Shown: positions 29,143-38,201, counted from the stretch's first letter. The stretch is 64,000 nt of DNA from CAYYFX01 sp964571855 (GCA_964571855.1 CAZNDO010000002.1:1-64000); one strand, 5' to 3'. The notes: a model not told the origin generated them from the letters alone. A program made the numbers and translations.

Positions 29143-31239
29143 GTGACGCGGGTGGATCGAAGCGCCTTCCGGGCCGCCCTCGGCCTGTTCGTGTCGGTGT
29201 CCGTGCTCGGGGCGGCCGGCGTCGCCCGGGCCGCTCCGCCGGGGGCCACCCTGGAGGTGCTGCCGCCCTTTGCCGGGGCCGAGCTCTGGGTGGGCGAGGC
29301 CGGGGACACCCTCGAGATCCGGGTCGTGGCCCGCGACGCCGAAGGCGCGCCGCTGGAGGGCGCCGAGGTGGTCGGCTACCCGGAGGCCGGCAGGCACGCC
29401 GCCGTCCTGCCGCCCGCGGCCCGCGAGCGCACGAACGCCGACGGCGAGGCGGCGCTCCCCTTCGTGCTTGCCCCGGACTCCGGGGACTTCGTGGTCCTGG
29501 TGGGCTTCCCGGGCGGGGACGCGCCCACCGTCGTGCGCATGCGGGCGCTCGCCACGGACTGGGGCCGTATGGCGCTCCTCGGCGTGTGCGGCGGCCTCGC
29601 GCTCTTCCTGTACGGCATGCGGCTCCTCGGCCGCGGCCTGGAGAAGGCGGCCGGCGGGCGGATCCGCGCCTACCTGGCCACGATGACCGCCGGCCCCGTG
29701 CGCTCGCTCGTGTTCGGCACCGTCTCCACGTTCCTCGTGCAGAGTTCCAGCGCGTCCACCGTGCTGCTCGTCAGCTTCGCCAGCGCCGGGCTGATCGCCG
29801 TGCCGCAGTGCCTCGCCGCCACGCTGGGCGCCGCGGTGGGGTCCTCGTTCACCGTGCAGCTCATCGCGTTCCGGCTGGCGGACTTCTCCCTGGTGTTCGT
29901 GGCGCTCGGCTTCCTGCTCACGACCGTGCGCGGCAACGTCCGCCGCGTCGGCGGGATCCTCCTGGGCTTCGGGCTCCTGTTCTTCGGGCTGCAGCTCATG
30001 TCCGAGGCCATGGCCCCGCTCCGCGGGCTGCCCGGCGTGCACGCGTTCCTGTCGCGCGTGGCGCGCGATCCCGTGCCCGCCCTCCTGGCCGGGGCGCTGT
30101 TCACCGCCGTCGTGCACACGTCGTCCGCCACGCTCGGCATCCTGCTGTCGCTCGCGTTCCAGGGGCTGATCGACCTGGATGCCGCGCTGCCGCTCGTGTT
30201 CGGCGCGAACGTGGGGACCGCCACGACGGCCATCCTCGCCAGCCTCGGCTCCAACGCCGAGGGCAAGCGCGTCGCGTGGGCCCACGCGGCGTTCCGGCTC
30301 GGCGGCGTCCTCCTCTTCCTGCCGCTGATGGGGCCGTTCGCGGACATCGTGCGCGCCCTCCCGGGGGACGCGGCGCGGCAGATCGCGAACGCGCACACGC
30401 TGTTCGGCGTGGCCACGGCCGCGCTGTTCCTGCCGTTCACGTCGCTCGCCGCGCGCGTGTTCCGCGTGATGATCCCGGACGACCGCGCCACGCCGGACGA
30501 CGAGCGCTCGCGCTCCCTGGATCCGCGCTTCCACGAGCAGCCCACGGTGGCCATCGCCGGCGCGATGCAGGAGGTCCTGCGCATGGGCGGGCTGGTGCGG
30601 GAGATGCTGGCCGACGTGCGCGAGGCGCTGCGCCACGACGACCCGAACCTCACCCGGTCCATCCGCGAGCGCGACGATCGCGTGGACCGCCTGGACGAGG
30701 ACATCACGCGCTACCTCACGGACCTCTCCACCGAGGTGCTCTCGCCGAGCCAGTCCGAGCGCGTGCTCTCCCTGTTCTTCGTGACCAAGGACCTGGAGCT
30801 GATCGCGGACATCGTGGCCGACGGGCTCGCGCCGGGGCTGCTCGGCAAGAAGCAGGAGCAGGACCTTCGATTCTCCGACGAGGGCTTCGGGCAGCTCCTG
30901 GAGTTCCACGACCGCGTGCAGGAGTGCGTGTCGCTCGCGATCGCGGCGGTGGCCACCTGGGACCCGGAGGTCGCGGCGCGCGTGATCGCGGCGAAGCGGG
31001 AGATCTCCGACCTGGAGCGGCGCATGCAGATCGCGCACCTGGACCGGCTGCGCGCGGGCGTGCAGGAGTCGCGCGCCACGACCACGCTGCACGTGGACGC
31101 GCTGGCGGACCTGAAGCGCATCGCGGGGCATGCGGCACGCATCGCGTACGCCGTGCAGGGCAAGGTGCGCGAGCGCGGGGCTCCGGCCCCGGTCACGTCC
31201 CCCGCAGTCGAGTCAGGATCCGCGCCGGATCGTCCGTGA
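29143..31239 (+). CDS. Na/Pi cotransporter family protein with Ig-like and PhoU domains
   Basis: A 698-residue inner-membrane protein of the NptA/PNaS family, predicted to move phosphate with sodium. A signal peptide (FVSVSVLGAAGVARA) and a beta-rich, Ig-like domain (about 30-125) precede the transporter. The two inverted halves carry the family motifs FLVQSSSASTVLLVSFASAG, FTAVVHTSSATLGIL and GANVGTATTA. A C-terminal PhoU-like helical domain spans about 455-670 and may regulate transport. GTG 29143 was chosen over 29128 because GGAGGGGG lies 5-8 bp upstream. The last 47 bp overlap glpQ on the other strand. Confidence 0.85.
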   Translation: MTRVDRSAFRAALGLFVSVSVLGAAGVARAAPPGATLEVLPPFAGAELWVGEAGDTLEIRVVARDAEGAPLEGAEVVGYPEAGRHAAVLPPAARERTNADGEAALPFVLAPDSGDFVVLVGFPGGDAPTVVRMRALATDWGRMALLGVCGGLALFLYGMRLLGRGLEKAAGGRIRAYLATMTAGPVRSLVFGTVSTFLVQSSSASTVLLVSFASAGLIAVPQCLAATLGAAVGSSFTVQLIAFRLADFSLVFVALGFLLTTVRGNVRRVGGILLGFGLLFFGLQLMSEAMAPLRGLPGVHAFLSRVARDPVPALLAGALFTAVVHTSSATLGILLSLAFQGLIDLDAALPLVFGANVGTATTAILASLGSNAEGKRVAWAHAAFRLGGVLLFLPLMGPFADIVRALPGDAARQIANAHTLFGVATAALFLPFTSLAARVFRVMIPDDRATPDDERSRSLDPRFHEQPTVAIAGAMQEVLRMGGLVREMLADVREALRHDDPNLTRSIRERDDRVDRLDEDITRYLTDLSTEVLSPSQSERVLSLFFVTKDLELIADIVADGLAPGLLGKKQEQDLRFSDEGFGQLLEFHDRVQECVSLAIAAVATWDPEVAARVIAAKREISDLERRMQIAHLDRLRAGVQESRATTTLHVDALADLKRIAGHAARIAYAVQGKVRERGAPAPVTSPAVESGSAPDRP

Positions 31240-31897
31240 TGATGCCGGACACGCCGCGGGCCGCCAGCGCCGCGGCCTCGTCCGGATCGTTCACCGTCCA
31301 CACCCACAGCGCGAGGCCGCGCGGGAGCACCTCCGCGGCGTAGGCGCCGGTCGCGTCCGCGTGGTGGGCGAAGAGACCCCACAGGCCGAGCTCCGCGGCG
31401 GTCGCCGGCGTGGGCGGCCGCGAGCCGGGCTCGAGGATGAGCGCGCGGCGGACGCCCGGCAGCACCGCGCGCGCGGCCGCCACGGCGTCCGGCAGGAAAG
31501 ACGCGACCACGAGCGGCGCGTCCGGGGCCGCGCGCGCGGCGCGCGCGATCACGTCGAGCGCGGGCGCGCGCAGGACCTCCTTCATCTCGATGGCCAGGAG
31601 GGTCCTCCCGAGGAACTCGGCGAGCACGTCCGCGAGGAGCGGGAGCGGTTCGCCGCCGCCGGCGTCCACGGCGGCGAGGCGCGCGGGATCGAGCCGGTCC
31701 AGCGGGCCCGACGCGTTCGTCGTGCGATCCAGCGCGGCGTCGTGCAGGAGGACGGGGCGGCCGTCGGCGAGCTGCCGGACGTCGAACTCCACGCCGTCGG
31801 CGCCGTCCGCCAATGCGCGCCGGATCCCTGCGCGCGTGTTCTCCGGCGCGACCGCCCGCGCCCCGCGATGGCCGAGGACGAGCGCGCGGGCGCTCAC
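31193..31897 (-). CDS. glpQ: glycerophosphodiester phosphodiesterase
   Basis: A 234-residue GDPD-fold enzyme that hydrolyses glycerophosphodiesters to glycerol-3-phosphate and alcohols. The catalytic motif GHRGARAVAPENTRAG is at the N-terminus, followed by the metal ligands in GVEFDVRQLADGRPVLLHD and IEMKEV. VWTVNDPDEAAALAARGVSGIITDDP closes the barrel. No signal peptide is seen, so it is probably cytoplasmic. GTG 31897 overlaps the stop of the upstream FG-GAP gene (GTGA). The end runs 47 bp into the cotransporter gene on the other strand. Phosphate release next to a phosphate carrier may be meaningful. Confidence 0.9.
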   Translation of the reverse strand: MSARALVLGHRGARAVAPENTRAGIRRALADGADGVEFDVRQLADGRPVLLHDAALDRTTNASGPLDRLDPARLAAVDAGGGEPLPLLADVLAEFLGRTLLAIEMKEVLRAPALDVIARAARAAPDAPLVVASFLPDAVAAARAVLPGVRRALILEPGSRPPTPATAAELGLWGLFAHHADATGAYAAEVLPRGLALWVWTVNDPDEAAALAARGVSGIITDDPARILTRLRGT

Positions 31898-34800
31898 GGC
31901 ACCGCGGCGGCGAGGTCGCGCGTGAGCCGCTCCGCGCGGCGCGTGTTCCACTCGGCGCGGTATGCGGCGTGCGCGGGGTCGTCCGGGTACGCCTCGTCCG
32001 CGCGGTAGGGGTACCCGCTCATCCCGTGGAACGGGAGCGGTTCCACCTGCGTGGAGTGCGCCGTGTTCGGGTCGCCGTCCTTCGCCCAGCCGTCGAACAC
32101 CACGAAGTACGTGCGCGCGTGGCCGGAGGGAAGCGGGGGCAGCCGGTCCGCACGGAACGACACCGTGCACTCGTCGCCGGTGGCGAGGATCGCGTACATG
32201 TCGTCCGCCTCGGCGAGCAGCGGCGTCACGTCGCCGTGGCGCGTGTACAGGCCGGGGTGCGGATCCCACGGCACCTCGAGGCGGCGCGGCACGTCGTGGT
32301 CGAGTCGCACCGGTTCCTCCCCGGAGACCGAGGGGATCGGCTCGGAGTGGCCGCGCCAGTGCAGGTCCGCGGCGTCCGGCAGGATCATCGTGACCGCGGG
32401 AGTGACCGGGCTCTCGTCCACCTGCAGGAGCGCGCGGTCCCAGTACAGGCGCAGCGTGGTGCTGATCCGCACGCGCGCGCCGCCACCGGGGAACGCGCCG
32501 GTCAGGTCCACCGGGATGGACTTCGTCTTGCCGCCGGGGAATCCCACCTCGGCGGGCCACGGCGCCCAGCTCCCGTCCGGCCGCGCCACCTCGAGCTGCG
32601 GCGGCACGAAGTCCGCGCCCGGGTCCTGCGCGATCGCGAGGTTGCTCGACGCGTTCGTCCGGTCGGTCCACCCCGCGAGGTGCAGCGTGAGCTTCGCGTC
32701 CGCGGGCACGGCGCCGAAGTCCAGCTCCAGCACGTGCGGCGCGCAGATGCCCTGGTAGCGCGTGAGCGGGAGGTCGCCGACCACGAGGTCGTCGGTGGCG
32801 ACGAGCCGGTCCGCGACGTCCCGCCCGCGGTGGTCCCGCGCGCGCACGGGCGGCCGCGCGCCGTCCAGGACGTGCACGCCGAACTCCGGGAACGGCGGGA
32901 ACTTGAACTTCTCGTTGGGCTGCACCTCCACCGACTCCGGGTGGTCGATGGCGTACAGGCGCACCTGGTCCAGGTACGTCACCCCGCGCAGCTCCTCCGT
33001 GACCTGCAGCACCAGGTTCCCGGCGGCATCCGGCACCAGGTCCTTGCCCTCGATGCGGATCGTCTCGTCCCGGTCGGCCGGGACGTACATCCCGGGTGCG
33101 AGGGGCAGGCCGAGCGCCGCGACCGTCAGGATGTCCGTGACGAAGTCGAAGCGCTCGCCGTTCCACGCGTACAGGAACGGGAACGACCCCACGAGCCCGG
33201 CCTTCTCCTCCACGGTGACGGCGGCGCCCGGCTTCGCCCCGAGGACGCCCTGCCGGATGCCGTCCGGCCAGCACACGCGCAGCGCGTCGAGGCGGGGCGT
33301 CTCGCCGAGGCCGAGGTGGACCAGGCCGCCGGTGGCGTCGCGGCGCGCGTACCGCGGCCCGGCGAGCAGTTCCACGACCGTGCCCACGCCGTCGCGGTTG
33401 TTCCTCGTGCCGGCGAGGCGGAGGACCAGTCCGAGCCCCGTGCGGCCCACGTTGCGCGCCTCGCCGCAGCTCCCGCGCGACAGCACGAGATCCGGCTTCG
33501 CATCCGCGTCCAGCAGCGCCACGCCGACCGGGAACGCGCCGCACGCCGTGAGCGGGGCCAGCGGCTCCGGCGCGGGGAGCAGGGCCCCGTCGCCCGCGCC
33601 GAGTCCGAGGAGCCCGCCCGTCTCGGTGGCGGCGAGCACGTCGAGGTGGCCGTCGCAGTCCAGATCCGCGATCCAGAGCGAGGACGCGCCCGGCGCGGGC
33701 CAGCGCACGGTGCCGGCGAGCGCGGGCTCCCGCGCGGGCGCGAACGCGAGTCCGCCCTCGTTGCGGAGCACGAAGACGCCGCGCGGCGCCGCGATCACGA
33801 GGTCCAGGTCGCCGTCGGCGTCGAGGTCGCCGCCCGCCGCCTCGAACGCGCCGGCCGGCGCGCCCGCCAGCGGGGGGCGCACGTCGAAGCGGCCGCCGCG
33901 CGCGTTCGCCGCCACGACCACGTCGCCGCGGCGGGTCACGAACACGAGGTCCACGTCGTGGTCGTCGTCGAAGTCGCCGGCATCCACGGTGACCGTGGGG
34001 CCGATCGCCGCGAGCCCGGAGGACTCGGAGAGGTCCGCGAAGCTCCCGTCGCCGAGGTTCTGCAGCAGCGAGGGACGGCGCGGCCCCGCGGTGGCGAAGT
34101 CCACGTCGCCCTCGTGGTCGAAGTCCACCGGCACGAAGCGGGTGAGCGACTCCACGCCGGCCGAGCGCGGCGGGTTCCACGCGCCGAGCGCGCCCGACTG
34201 GATCTCCAGCCCGCCCGCGCCGCCGCGCACGAGGTCCACGGCGCCGTCGTTGTCCACGTCCACCGCGCGCGCCGCGGCCACGCCGAGCAGTCCGGCCAGC
34301 CCGCGGCTCGCGGTCACGTCCGCCCACGCCGCGCCGTCGCGGCGCAGGTCGCGGAGCGTCTGCCCGTCGCCGAGAAGGAGGTCCGTGTCGCCGTCGCCGT
34401 CGAGGTCCGCGGCGTGCGCCCAGCGGAGGTCGCCGACCGGCAGGGGGGACAGGGCGAACGCGGGGAGCGGCCCGGCGGCGCGCACGCCGGGGGGCCGGGG
34501 GAAGGGCGTGAGCTTCAGCAGGTCGCCGCGCTCGAGATCCTCCTCGGCCGGATGCGCGCCTTCGCCGGATTCCACCAGGTCCCGGGAGCGGCGCAGCGCG
34601 TCCGCGCCTGCCGTCCGGTCGCCCGCGGCCAGCAGCGCCCGGCCCTCCCGGTACAGGGCCGACGCGTAGTGGCGGGGCGCCCCGTCCTTTCCGCGCGCCA
34701 CGACCGCGGCGAATTCGCGCCGGGCGGCCGCACTGTCGGCGACCCGCGTGGCCAGGATGCCGAGGTTGTACTCCAGCTCCGGCCCGGCGCCGCCCAGCTC

Positions 34801-35202
34801 CCGGCAACGCCCGAGCTCCGCCAGCGCCTCGGCCGTGCGCCCGGCCCGTTTCTCCACGATCCCCAGGGCGTACGCCGTGCCGGCGTCCGCCGGCGCCAGG
34901 CGCTTCGCTTCCGTCAGGGCGTTCCGGGCTGCCTCCAGGTCCCCCGCCAGCAGGGCCGCGATGCCGTGGTTGCGGGCGTCCCCGGCGCTCGAGGGGGCGA
35001 TCGCTGCGGCCCGGGCCAGCTCCGGGAGGGCCTCCGCGAAGCGGTCCTCGTCCAGGAACGCCGCCCCGAGATTCCGGTGCACCCAGACGCCTCCGGCGCC
35101 GTCCGCAAGCCCCTGTGCCGCGGCGCGGGGCCCGGGGCCGAGCAGGGCGAGGGCGACCAGGGCGAGGGCCGCGGGACGGCGGGGCGCGGCGGGTCGGGCC
35201 AA
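31894..35202 (-). CDS. large secreted FG-GAP/VCBS protein with TPR domain and ASPIC/UnbV-like region
   Basis: A 1,102-residue exported protein. A signal peptide (ALALVALALLGPGPRAAA) is followed by TPR-like helices (about 35-190). Then comes a series of calcium-loop FG-GAP/VCBS repeats such as ADLDGDGDTDLLLGDG, DVDNDGAVDLV, DFDDDHDVDLVFV, DLDADGDLDLVIA and DLDCDGHLDVLAA (about 235-560), likely a beta-propeller. An ASPIC/UnbV-like segment lies near 600-690 (RDGVGTVVELLAG, LRVCWPDGIRQGV). The final 400 residues are beta-rich and unassigned. TTG 35202 has GGAGG 6 bp upstream and yields the signal peptide. The exact role is unknown; adhesion or surface binding is a guess. Confidence 0.72.
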   Translation of the reverse strand: MARPAAPRRPAALALVALALLGPGPRAAAQGLADGAGGVWVHRNLGAAFLDEDRFAEALPELARAAAIAPSSAGDARNHGIAALLAGDLEAARNALTEAKRLAPADAGTAYALGIVEKRAGRTAEALAELGRCRELGGAGPELEYNLGILATRVADSAAARREFAAVVARGKDGAPRHYASALYREGRALLAAGDRTAGADALRRSRDLVESGEGAHPAEEDLERGDLLKLTPFPRPPGVRAAGPLPAFALSPLPVGDLRWAHAADLDGDGDTDLLLGDGQTLRDLRRDGAAWADVTASRGLAGLLGVAAARAVDVDNDGAVDLVRGGAGGLEIQSGALGAWNPPRSAGVESLTRFVPVDFDHEGDVDFATAGPRRPSLLQNLGDGSFADLSESSGLAAIGPTVTVDAGDFDDDHDVDLVFVTRRGDVVVAANARGGRFDVRPPLAGAPAGAFEAAGGDLDADGDLDLVIAAPRGVFVLRNEGGLAFAPAREPALAGTVRWPAPGASSLWIADLDCDGHLDVLAATETGGLLGLGAGDGALLPAPEPLAPLTACGAFPVGVALLDADAKPDLVLSRGSCGEARNVGRTGLGLVLRLAGTRNNRDGVGTVVELLAGPRYARRDATGGLVHLGLGETPRLDALRVCWPDGIRQGVLGAKPGAAVTVEEKAGLVGSFPFLYAWNGERFDFVTDILTVAALGLPLAPGMYVPADRDETIRIEGKDLVPDAAGNLVLQVTEELRGVTYLDQVRLYAIDHPESVEVQPNEKFKFPPFPEFGVHVLDGARPPVRARDHRGRDVADRLVATDDLVVGDLPLTRYQGICAPHVLELDFGAVPADAKLTLHLAGWTDRTNASSNLAIAQDPGADFVPPQLEVARPDGSWAPWPAEVGFPGGKTKSIPVDLTGAFPGGGARVRISTTLRLYWDRALLQVDESPVTPAVTMILPDAADLHWRGHSEPIPSVSGEEPVRLDHDVPRRLEVPWDPHPGLYTRHGDVTPLLAEADDMYAILATGDECTVSFRADRLPPLPSGHARTYFVVFDGWAKDGDPNTAHSTQVEPLPFHGMSGYPYRADEAYPDDPAHAAYRAEWNTRRAERLTRDLAAAVP

Positions 35203-35252
35203 GGAGGGCCTCCGGGACGGGGTTCGCGGGCCGGAAGGGCGAAGCCGCGGCG

Positions 35253-35281
35253 ATCCTACTCCGGGGGCCCGGCCCTGGCCA
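35253..35281 (-). promoter_or_regulatory. possible promoter of the FG-GAP gene
   Basis: On the minus strand TGGCCA and TAGGAT are 17 bp apart, about 50 bp before the TTG start. The match is moderate. The remainder of 35282-35453 holds a weak plus-strand pair TTGGAT-18-TAGTGT (35340-35369) that could serve the XRE gene. Confidence 0.3.
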
Positions 35282-35453
35282 GACGGCCACCTCGCGGGCC
35301 CGCCGCGGGGCGAAGTCGGCGGGGGGCCACAATAAGTGATTGGATGGCCCGCTTTACGTCGTGTAGTGTCGTCCGGCTGGATTCCCGGGGCTCGGTAAGC
35401 GTTTTCCATGGGGGTGGAAGCGCCAGCCGACCCGCGCACCCAGGAGAGTCCGG

Positions 35454-36113
35454 GTGGAAGATCTCGGCAAGTCGCTCCGGCTGTTCCGCAAGACCCGGCG
35501 CATGACCCAGACCGAACTGGCCAACGCGGTGGGGGTGGCCCCCGCCTACGTGAGCCAGATCGAATCGTCGCTGCGCGTCCCCAGCCTGCGTGTTGCCCGG
35601 CGCATCGCCGAGGTTCTTCACGTGGAGCTGCCCGCCCTGTTCGGCACGCACCCCGCCACGGCCCTGTCGCAGGAGCGGCTCTCCGACGTCGAGAAGCTGG
35701 AGATCCTCGGCACGCTGGTGCGGGGCGTCGAGCAGGACCTGGAGTCCCGTCCCGCGCACGAGGATGTAGAGTGCTACCCCGGGGCGCGGGCCGCGCGGCT
35801 CTCGTCCGACGAGGCGGTGGTCGTCCGGAGCTACGCCTTCACGGGCGCATCCGCGACGCCGGCGGCGTTCGTCCACGACGGGAAGGAGACCGTGTTTTGC
35901 GCGTGCGGCCAGGCCTTCGTCCGCGTCGGCTCCCAGGAGCGGATGCTGACCGCCGGGGACGTCTTCACCTTCGACGCGTCCACGCCGCACGAGGTCTCCG
36001 GGCGTGAGGGCACCATCGTCATCTCCGCGGCCAGCCCGCCGCCCAGCACGGACCGCCTCCGGCGGGCCGAGCGCGGGGGGGACGGCACCGGGGGCGGCGG
36101 CACGTCGGCCTGA
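35454..36113 (+). CDS. XRE-family regulator with C-terminal cupin domain
   Basis: A 219-residue DNA-binding protein. The Cro/CI-type HTH spans about residues 6-60 (SLRLFRKTRRMTQTELANAV, then PAYVSQIESSLRVPSLRVARRIAEVL). A linker leads to a cupin beta-barrel at about 140-195 (GQAFVRVGSQERMLTAGDVF, STPHEVSGREG), the arrangement of small-molecule-sensing XRE-cupin repressors. The ligand is unknown. GTG 35454 has AGGAG 8 bp upstream. The end overlaps the next gene by 110 bp, so that gene may be a regulatory or co-expression partner. Confidence 0.82.
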   Translation: MEDLGKSLRLFRKTRRMTQTELANAVGVAPAYVSQIESSLRVPSLRVARRIAEVLHVELPALFGTHPATALSQERLSDVEKLEILGTLVRGVEQDLESRPAHEDVECYPGARAARLSSDEAVVVRSYAFTGASATPAAFVHDGKETVFCACGQAFVRVGSQERMLTAGDVFTFDASTPHEVSGREGTIVISAASPPPSTDRLRRAERGGDGTGGGGTSA

Positions 36114-37899
36114 GCGGCGCGACGGCCTGATCGTCGCGGCGGTCGCGGTCGCGCTGCGCGCGGTGTTCGTCGCGCAGGCCGTGACCGACCCGCAACTCCG
36201 CGCGCTCGCCATCGACGCGCGGTTCTACCACGACATGGGCGTGCGCTTCGCGCAGGGGGACGTGCTCTTCGGGCCGGGTCCCCTGTGGTTCGCGCCGCTG
36301 TACCCGTACGTGGTCGGCGCGTGCTACCGCGCGTTCGGCGCGTTCCCCGGGGTCGTGCTCGCGCTGCAGCTCGCGCTCGGCGTGCTGACCGCCTGGCTCG
36401 GGTGGCGCGTGGCCGCGCGCTTCTCGCGCGGGGCGGGACTCGTGGCCGGGTTGCTGCTCGCCCTGACGCCGGTGTCTCCCGTGTACGAGATCCAGCTCCT
36501 GTACACGGCGGTGGCGGTGGCGTTGACCGCGGCGTACCTCGCGGCGCAGCTTCGTGCGGCCCGGCGGGAGGCGCTCGCGCCCGCGTTCGGAGCAGGCGCG
36601 CTGCTGGGTCTCCTGTCGCTCGCGAGCGCGAGCGCGCTGCTGTTCGCGCCGTTCGGGGCGTGGCGCCTGGACGGTGCGCGCCGCGCGCGGCGCGCGCTCG
36701 CGTTCGCCGCGGGCGTGGCGCTGCCGCTGCTGCCGGTGCTCGTGCGCAACGGCGTCGTGGGCGGGGAGTGGACGCCGATCACCGCGAACGGCGGCATGCT
36801 GTTGGCCACGGGGTTCGCGCCGGAGTCCCTCGGGGGACGGGCGCTCCTGCGCACGCCGTCGGACTTCGGGCCGGGCGGGGCGTACGTGCGCGAGGCGGAA
36901 GCGGCGACGGGGCGGGAGATGACGCTGGCGGAGGCGTCGCGGTGGCATCGGGATGCGGCGCTCGCGCGCATCCGGGACGATCCCGCGTGGGCCGCCGGCC
37001 TCGTGGCCCGGAAGATCGGCCTGCTCGCGAACGCGCGGGAGATCGACGACAACCTCGGCCCGTCGTCCTTCGCGGAGCGCGTGGGGATGGTGCGGTTCGC
37101 GCCGGCGCCGTGGGCGTGGTTCGCGCTCGGGGCGGTCGCGGGGATCGGGTTCGCCCTGCGCCGCCGGGACGCGGCGGCGGGGGAGGCGCGGACGCTCGCG
37201 CTGTTCGCCGTCGTGTACGCCGCGTCGCTGCTGCCCTTCTTCGTGACCGCGCGCTACCGGCTGCCGCTCGTCGTCCCGTGCGCCGTGCTCGCGGGGTTCG
37301 CGTTCCACGCGACGCGGGACGCGTGGCGCGCGGGGCGACGGCGCGAGCTGGTGGCGCCGGGGCTGATCGTGCTGGCGTGCGCGCCGCTCGTCTTCCGGGA
37401 TCCCGGCGTGCGCGAGGATCCCGCGCTCCGGCGGAACGCGACGGGCGCGGCGCTCCTCGGCGAGGGCCGGGCCGCGGAGGCGCTGGCGCTCCTGGACCGC
37501 GCGATCGCCGAGGATCCGGCGCTGCCCGGGGCGCACGCGAACCGCGCGCTGGCGCTCCTGGAGCTCGGCCGGAGCGAGGAGGCGCTGGCGGCGGCCACGG
37601 AGGCCGCGCGCCTGGACCCCGCGCTCGCGTCCGCGTGGCAGACGCGGGGGGCGATCCTCGCACGCGGCGGGCGCATGGAGGAGGCGGTGGAGTCGTTCCG
37701 GCGCGCCGCGGAGCTCGGCCCGCGGGATCCGGTGGCGTGGGGCAACCTGGCGCGGGCGCTGGCGGAAACGGGCCGGTATGCGGAGGCGGCGGCGGCGGGG
37801 CGCACGGCCGAGGCCGCGGGGGCGCCCGGGATGGCGGCGCTTGTGGCCGGGTGGGAGGAGACGGCACGGGCCGGCGCGGGCGGAACCCCCATGAACTAG
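36004..37899 (+). CDS. GT39/ArnT-like membrane glycosyltransferase with TPR tail
   Basis: A 631-residue integral membrane protein with about ten hydrophobic segments between residues 42 and 460. The first periplasmic loop has DARFYHDMGVRFAQGDVLFG and WFAPLYPYVVGACYRAFG, typical of GT39/PMT-like enzymes that transfer sugars from polyprenyl-phosphate donors outside the membrane. The last ~140 residues are TPR-like (AEALALLDRAIAEDPALPGA, RSEEALAAATEAARLDPALA). The only usable start is GTG 36004, which overlaps the XRE gene by 110 bp and adds a 40-residue Arg/Pro-rich leader. The start is therefore uncertain. The stop is embedded in the next terminator. Confidence 0.7.
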   Translation: MRAPSSSPRPARRPARTASGGPSAGGTAPGAAARRPERRDGLIVAAVAVALRAVFVAQAVTDPQLRALAIDARFYHDMGVRFAQGDVLFGPGPLWFAPLYPYVVGACYRAFGAFPGVVLALQLALGVLTAWLGWRVAARFSRGAGLVAGLLLALTPVSPVYEIQLLYTAVAVALTAAYLAAQLRAARREALAPAFGAGALLGLLSLASASALLFAPFGAWRLDGARRARRALAFAAGVALPLLPVLVRNGVVGGEWTPITANGGMLLATGFAPESLGGRALLRTPSDFGPGGAYVREAEAATGREMTLAEASRWHRDAALARIRDDPAWAAGLVARKIGLLANAREIDDNLGPSSFAERVGMVRFAPAPWAWFALGAVAGIGFALRRRDAAAGEARTLALFAVVYAASLLPFFVTARYRLPLVVPCAVLAGFAFHATRDAWRAGRRRELVAPGLIVLACAPLVFRDPGVREDPALRRNATGAALLGEGRAAEALALLDRAIAEDPALPGAHANRALALLELGRSEEALAAATEAARLDPALASAWQTRGAILARGGRMEEAVESFRRAAELGPRDPVAWGNLARALAETGRYAEAAAAGRTAEAAGAPGMAALVAGWEETARAGAGGTPMN

Positions 37900-37925
37900 G
37901 GCCCCCCGGCGACGCCGAGGGGCCC
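37899..37925 (-). terminator. terminator of the tRNA-Gln/tRNA-Glu operon
   Basis: On the minus strand GGGCCCC-T-CGGC, loop GTC, GCCG-G-GGGGCCC forms a 12-bp stem with one U-G wobble; on the plus strand that pair is a C-A mismatch. It starts 6 bp after tRNA-Glu and overlaps the stop codon of the convergent glycosyltransferase gene. No U-tract. Confidence 0.55.
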
Positions 37926-37930
37926 GAACT

Positions 37931-38005
37931 TGGCAGGGCCACGGGGAATCGAACCCCGGTTTGAAGACTGAGAATCTCCCGTCCTAACCACTAGACGATG
38001 GCCCC
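37931..38005 (-). tRNA. tRNA-Glu (anticodon CTC)
   Basis: Seventy-five nt including encoded CCA. Acceptor GGGGCCA pairs with TGGCCCT, the D arm holds GTCTAGTGGTTAGGAC, and the anticodon stem GGAGA/TCTTC closes the loop TTCTCAG with anticodon CTC. The T arm is CGGGG/CCCCG with TTCGATT. The discriminator is G. It lies 79 bp downstream of tRNA-Gln. Confidence 0.95.
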
Positions 38006-38084
38006 GCTTCGATCCGTTCCGCAGCGCGGGAGCGAACTCCTTACGCCAGGGAGCGCGACGGGTCAAGCCCGTTCGCGGGAGCGG

Positions 38085-38160
38085 TGGCTGGGGAGGGAGG
38101 ACTCGAACCTCCAACTTCCTGATCCAGAGTCAGGCGTCCTGCCAATTGGACGACTCCCCA
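38085..38160 (-). tRNA. tRNA-Gln (anticodon CTG)
   Basis: Seventy-six nt including encoded CCA. Acceptor TGGGGAG pairs with CTCCCCA, the anticodon stem CCTGA/TCAGG closes the loop CTCTGGA with anticodon CTG, and the T loop is TTCGAGT. The discriminator is G. First gene of a two-tRNA transcript. The cognate glnS and gltX are 12-14 kb away. Confidence 0.95.
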
Positions 38161-38172
38161 ACAGCGTTCCGG

Positions 38173-38201
38173 ACAATAGGAGGCGCCGCGGGGCGCGTCA
38201 A
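38173..38201 (-). promoter_or_regulatory. promoter of the tRNA-Gln/tRNA-Glu operon
   Basis: On the minus strand TTGACG and TATTGT are separated by exactly 17 bp, placing the start 5-7 nt upstream of mature tRNA-Gln. Confidence 0.65.

Noticed and set aside
31894..35202. T9SS C-terminal sorting domain on the FG-GAP protein
   Set aside because: The C-terminus (ERLTRDLAAAVP) is helical and charged, unlike the beta-sandwich sorting domains with conserved Gly/Lys motifs.
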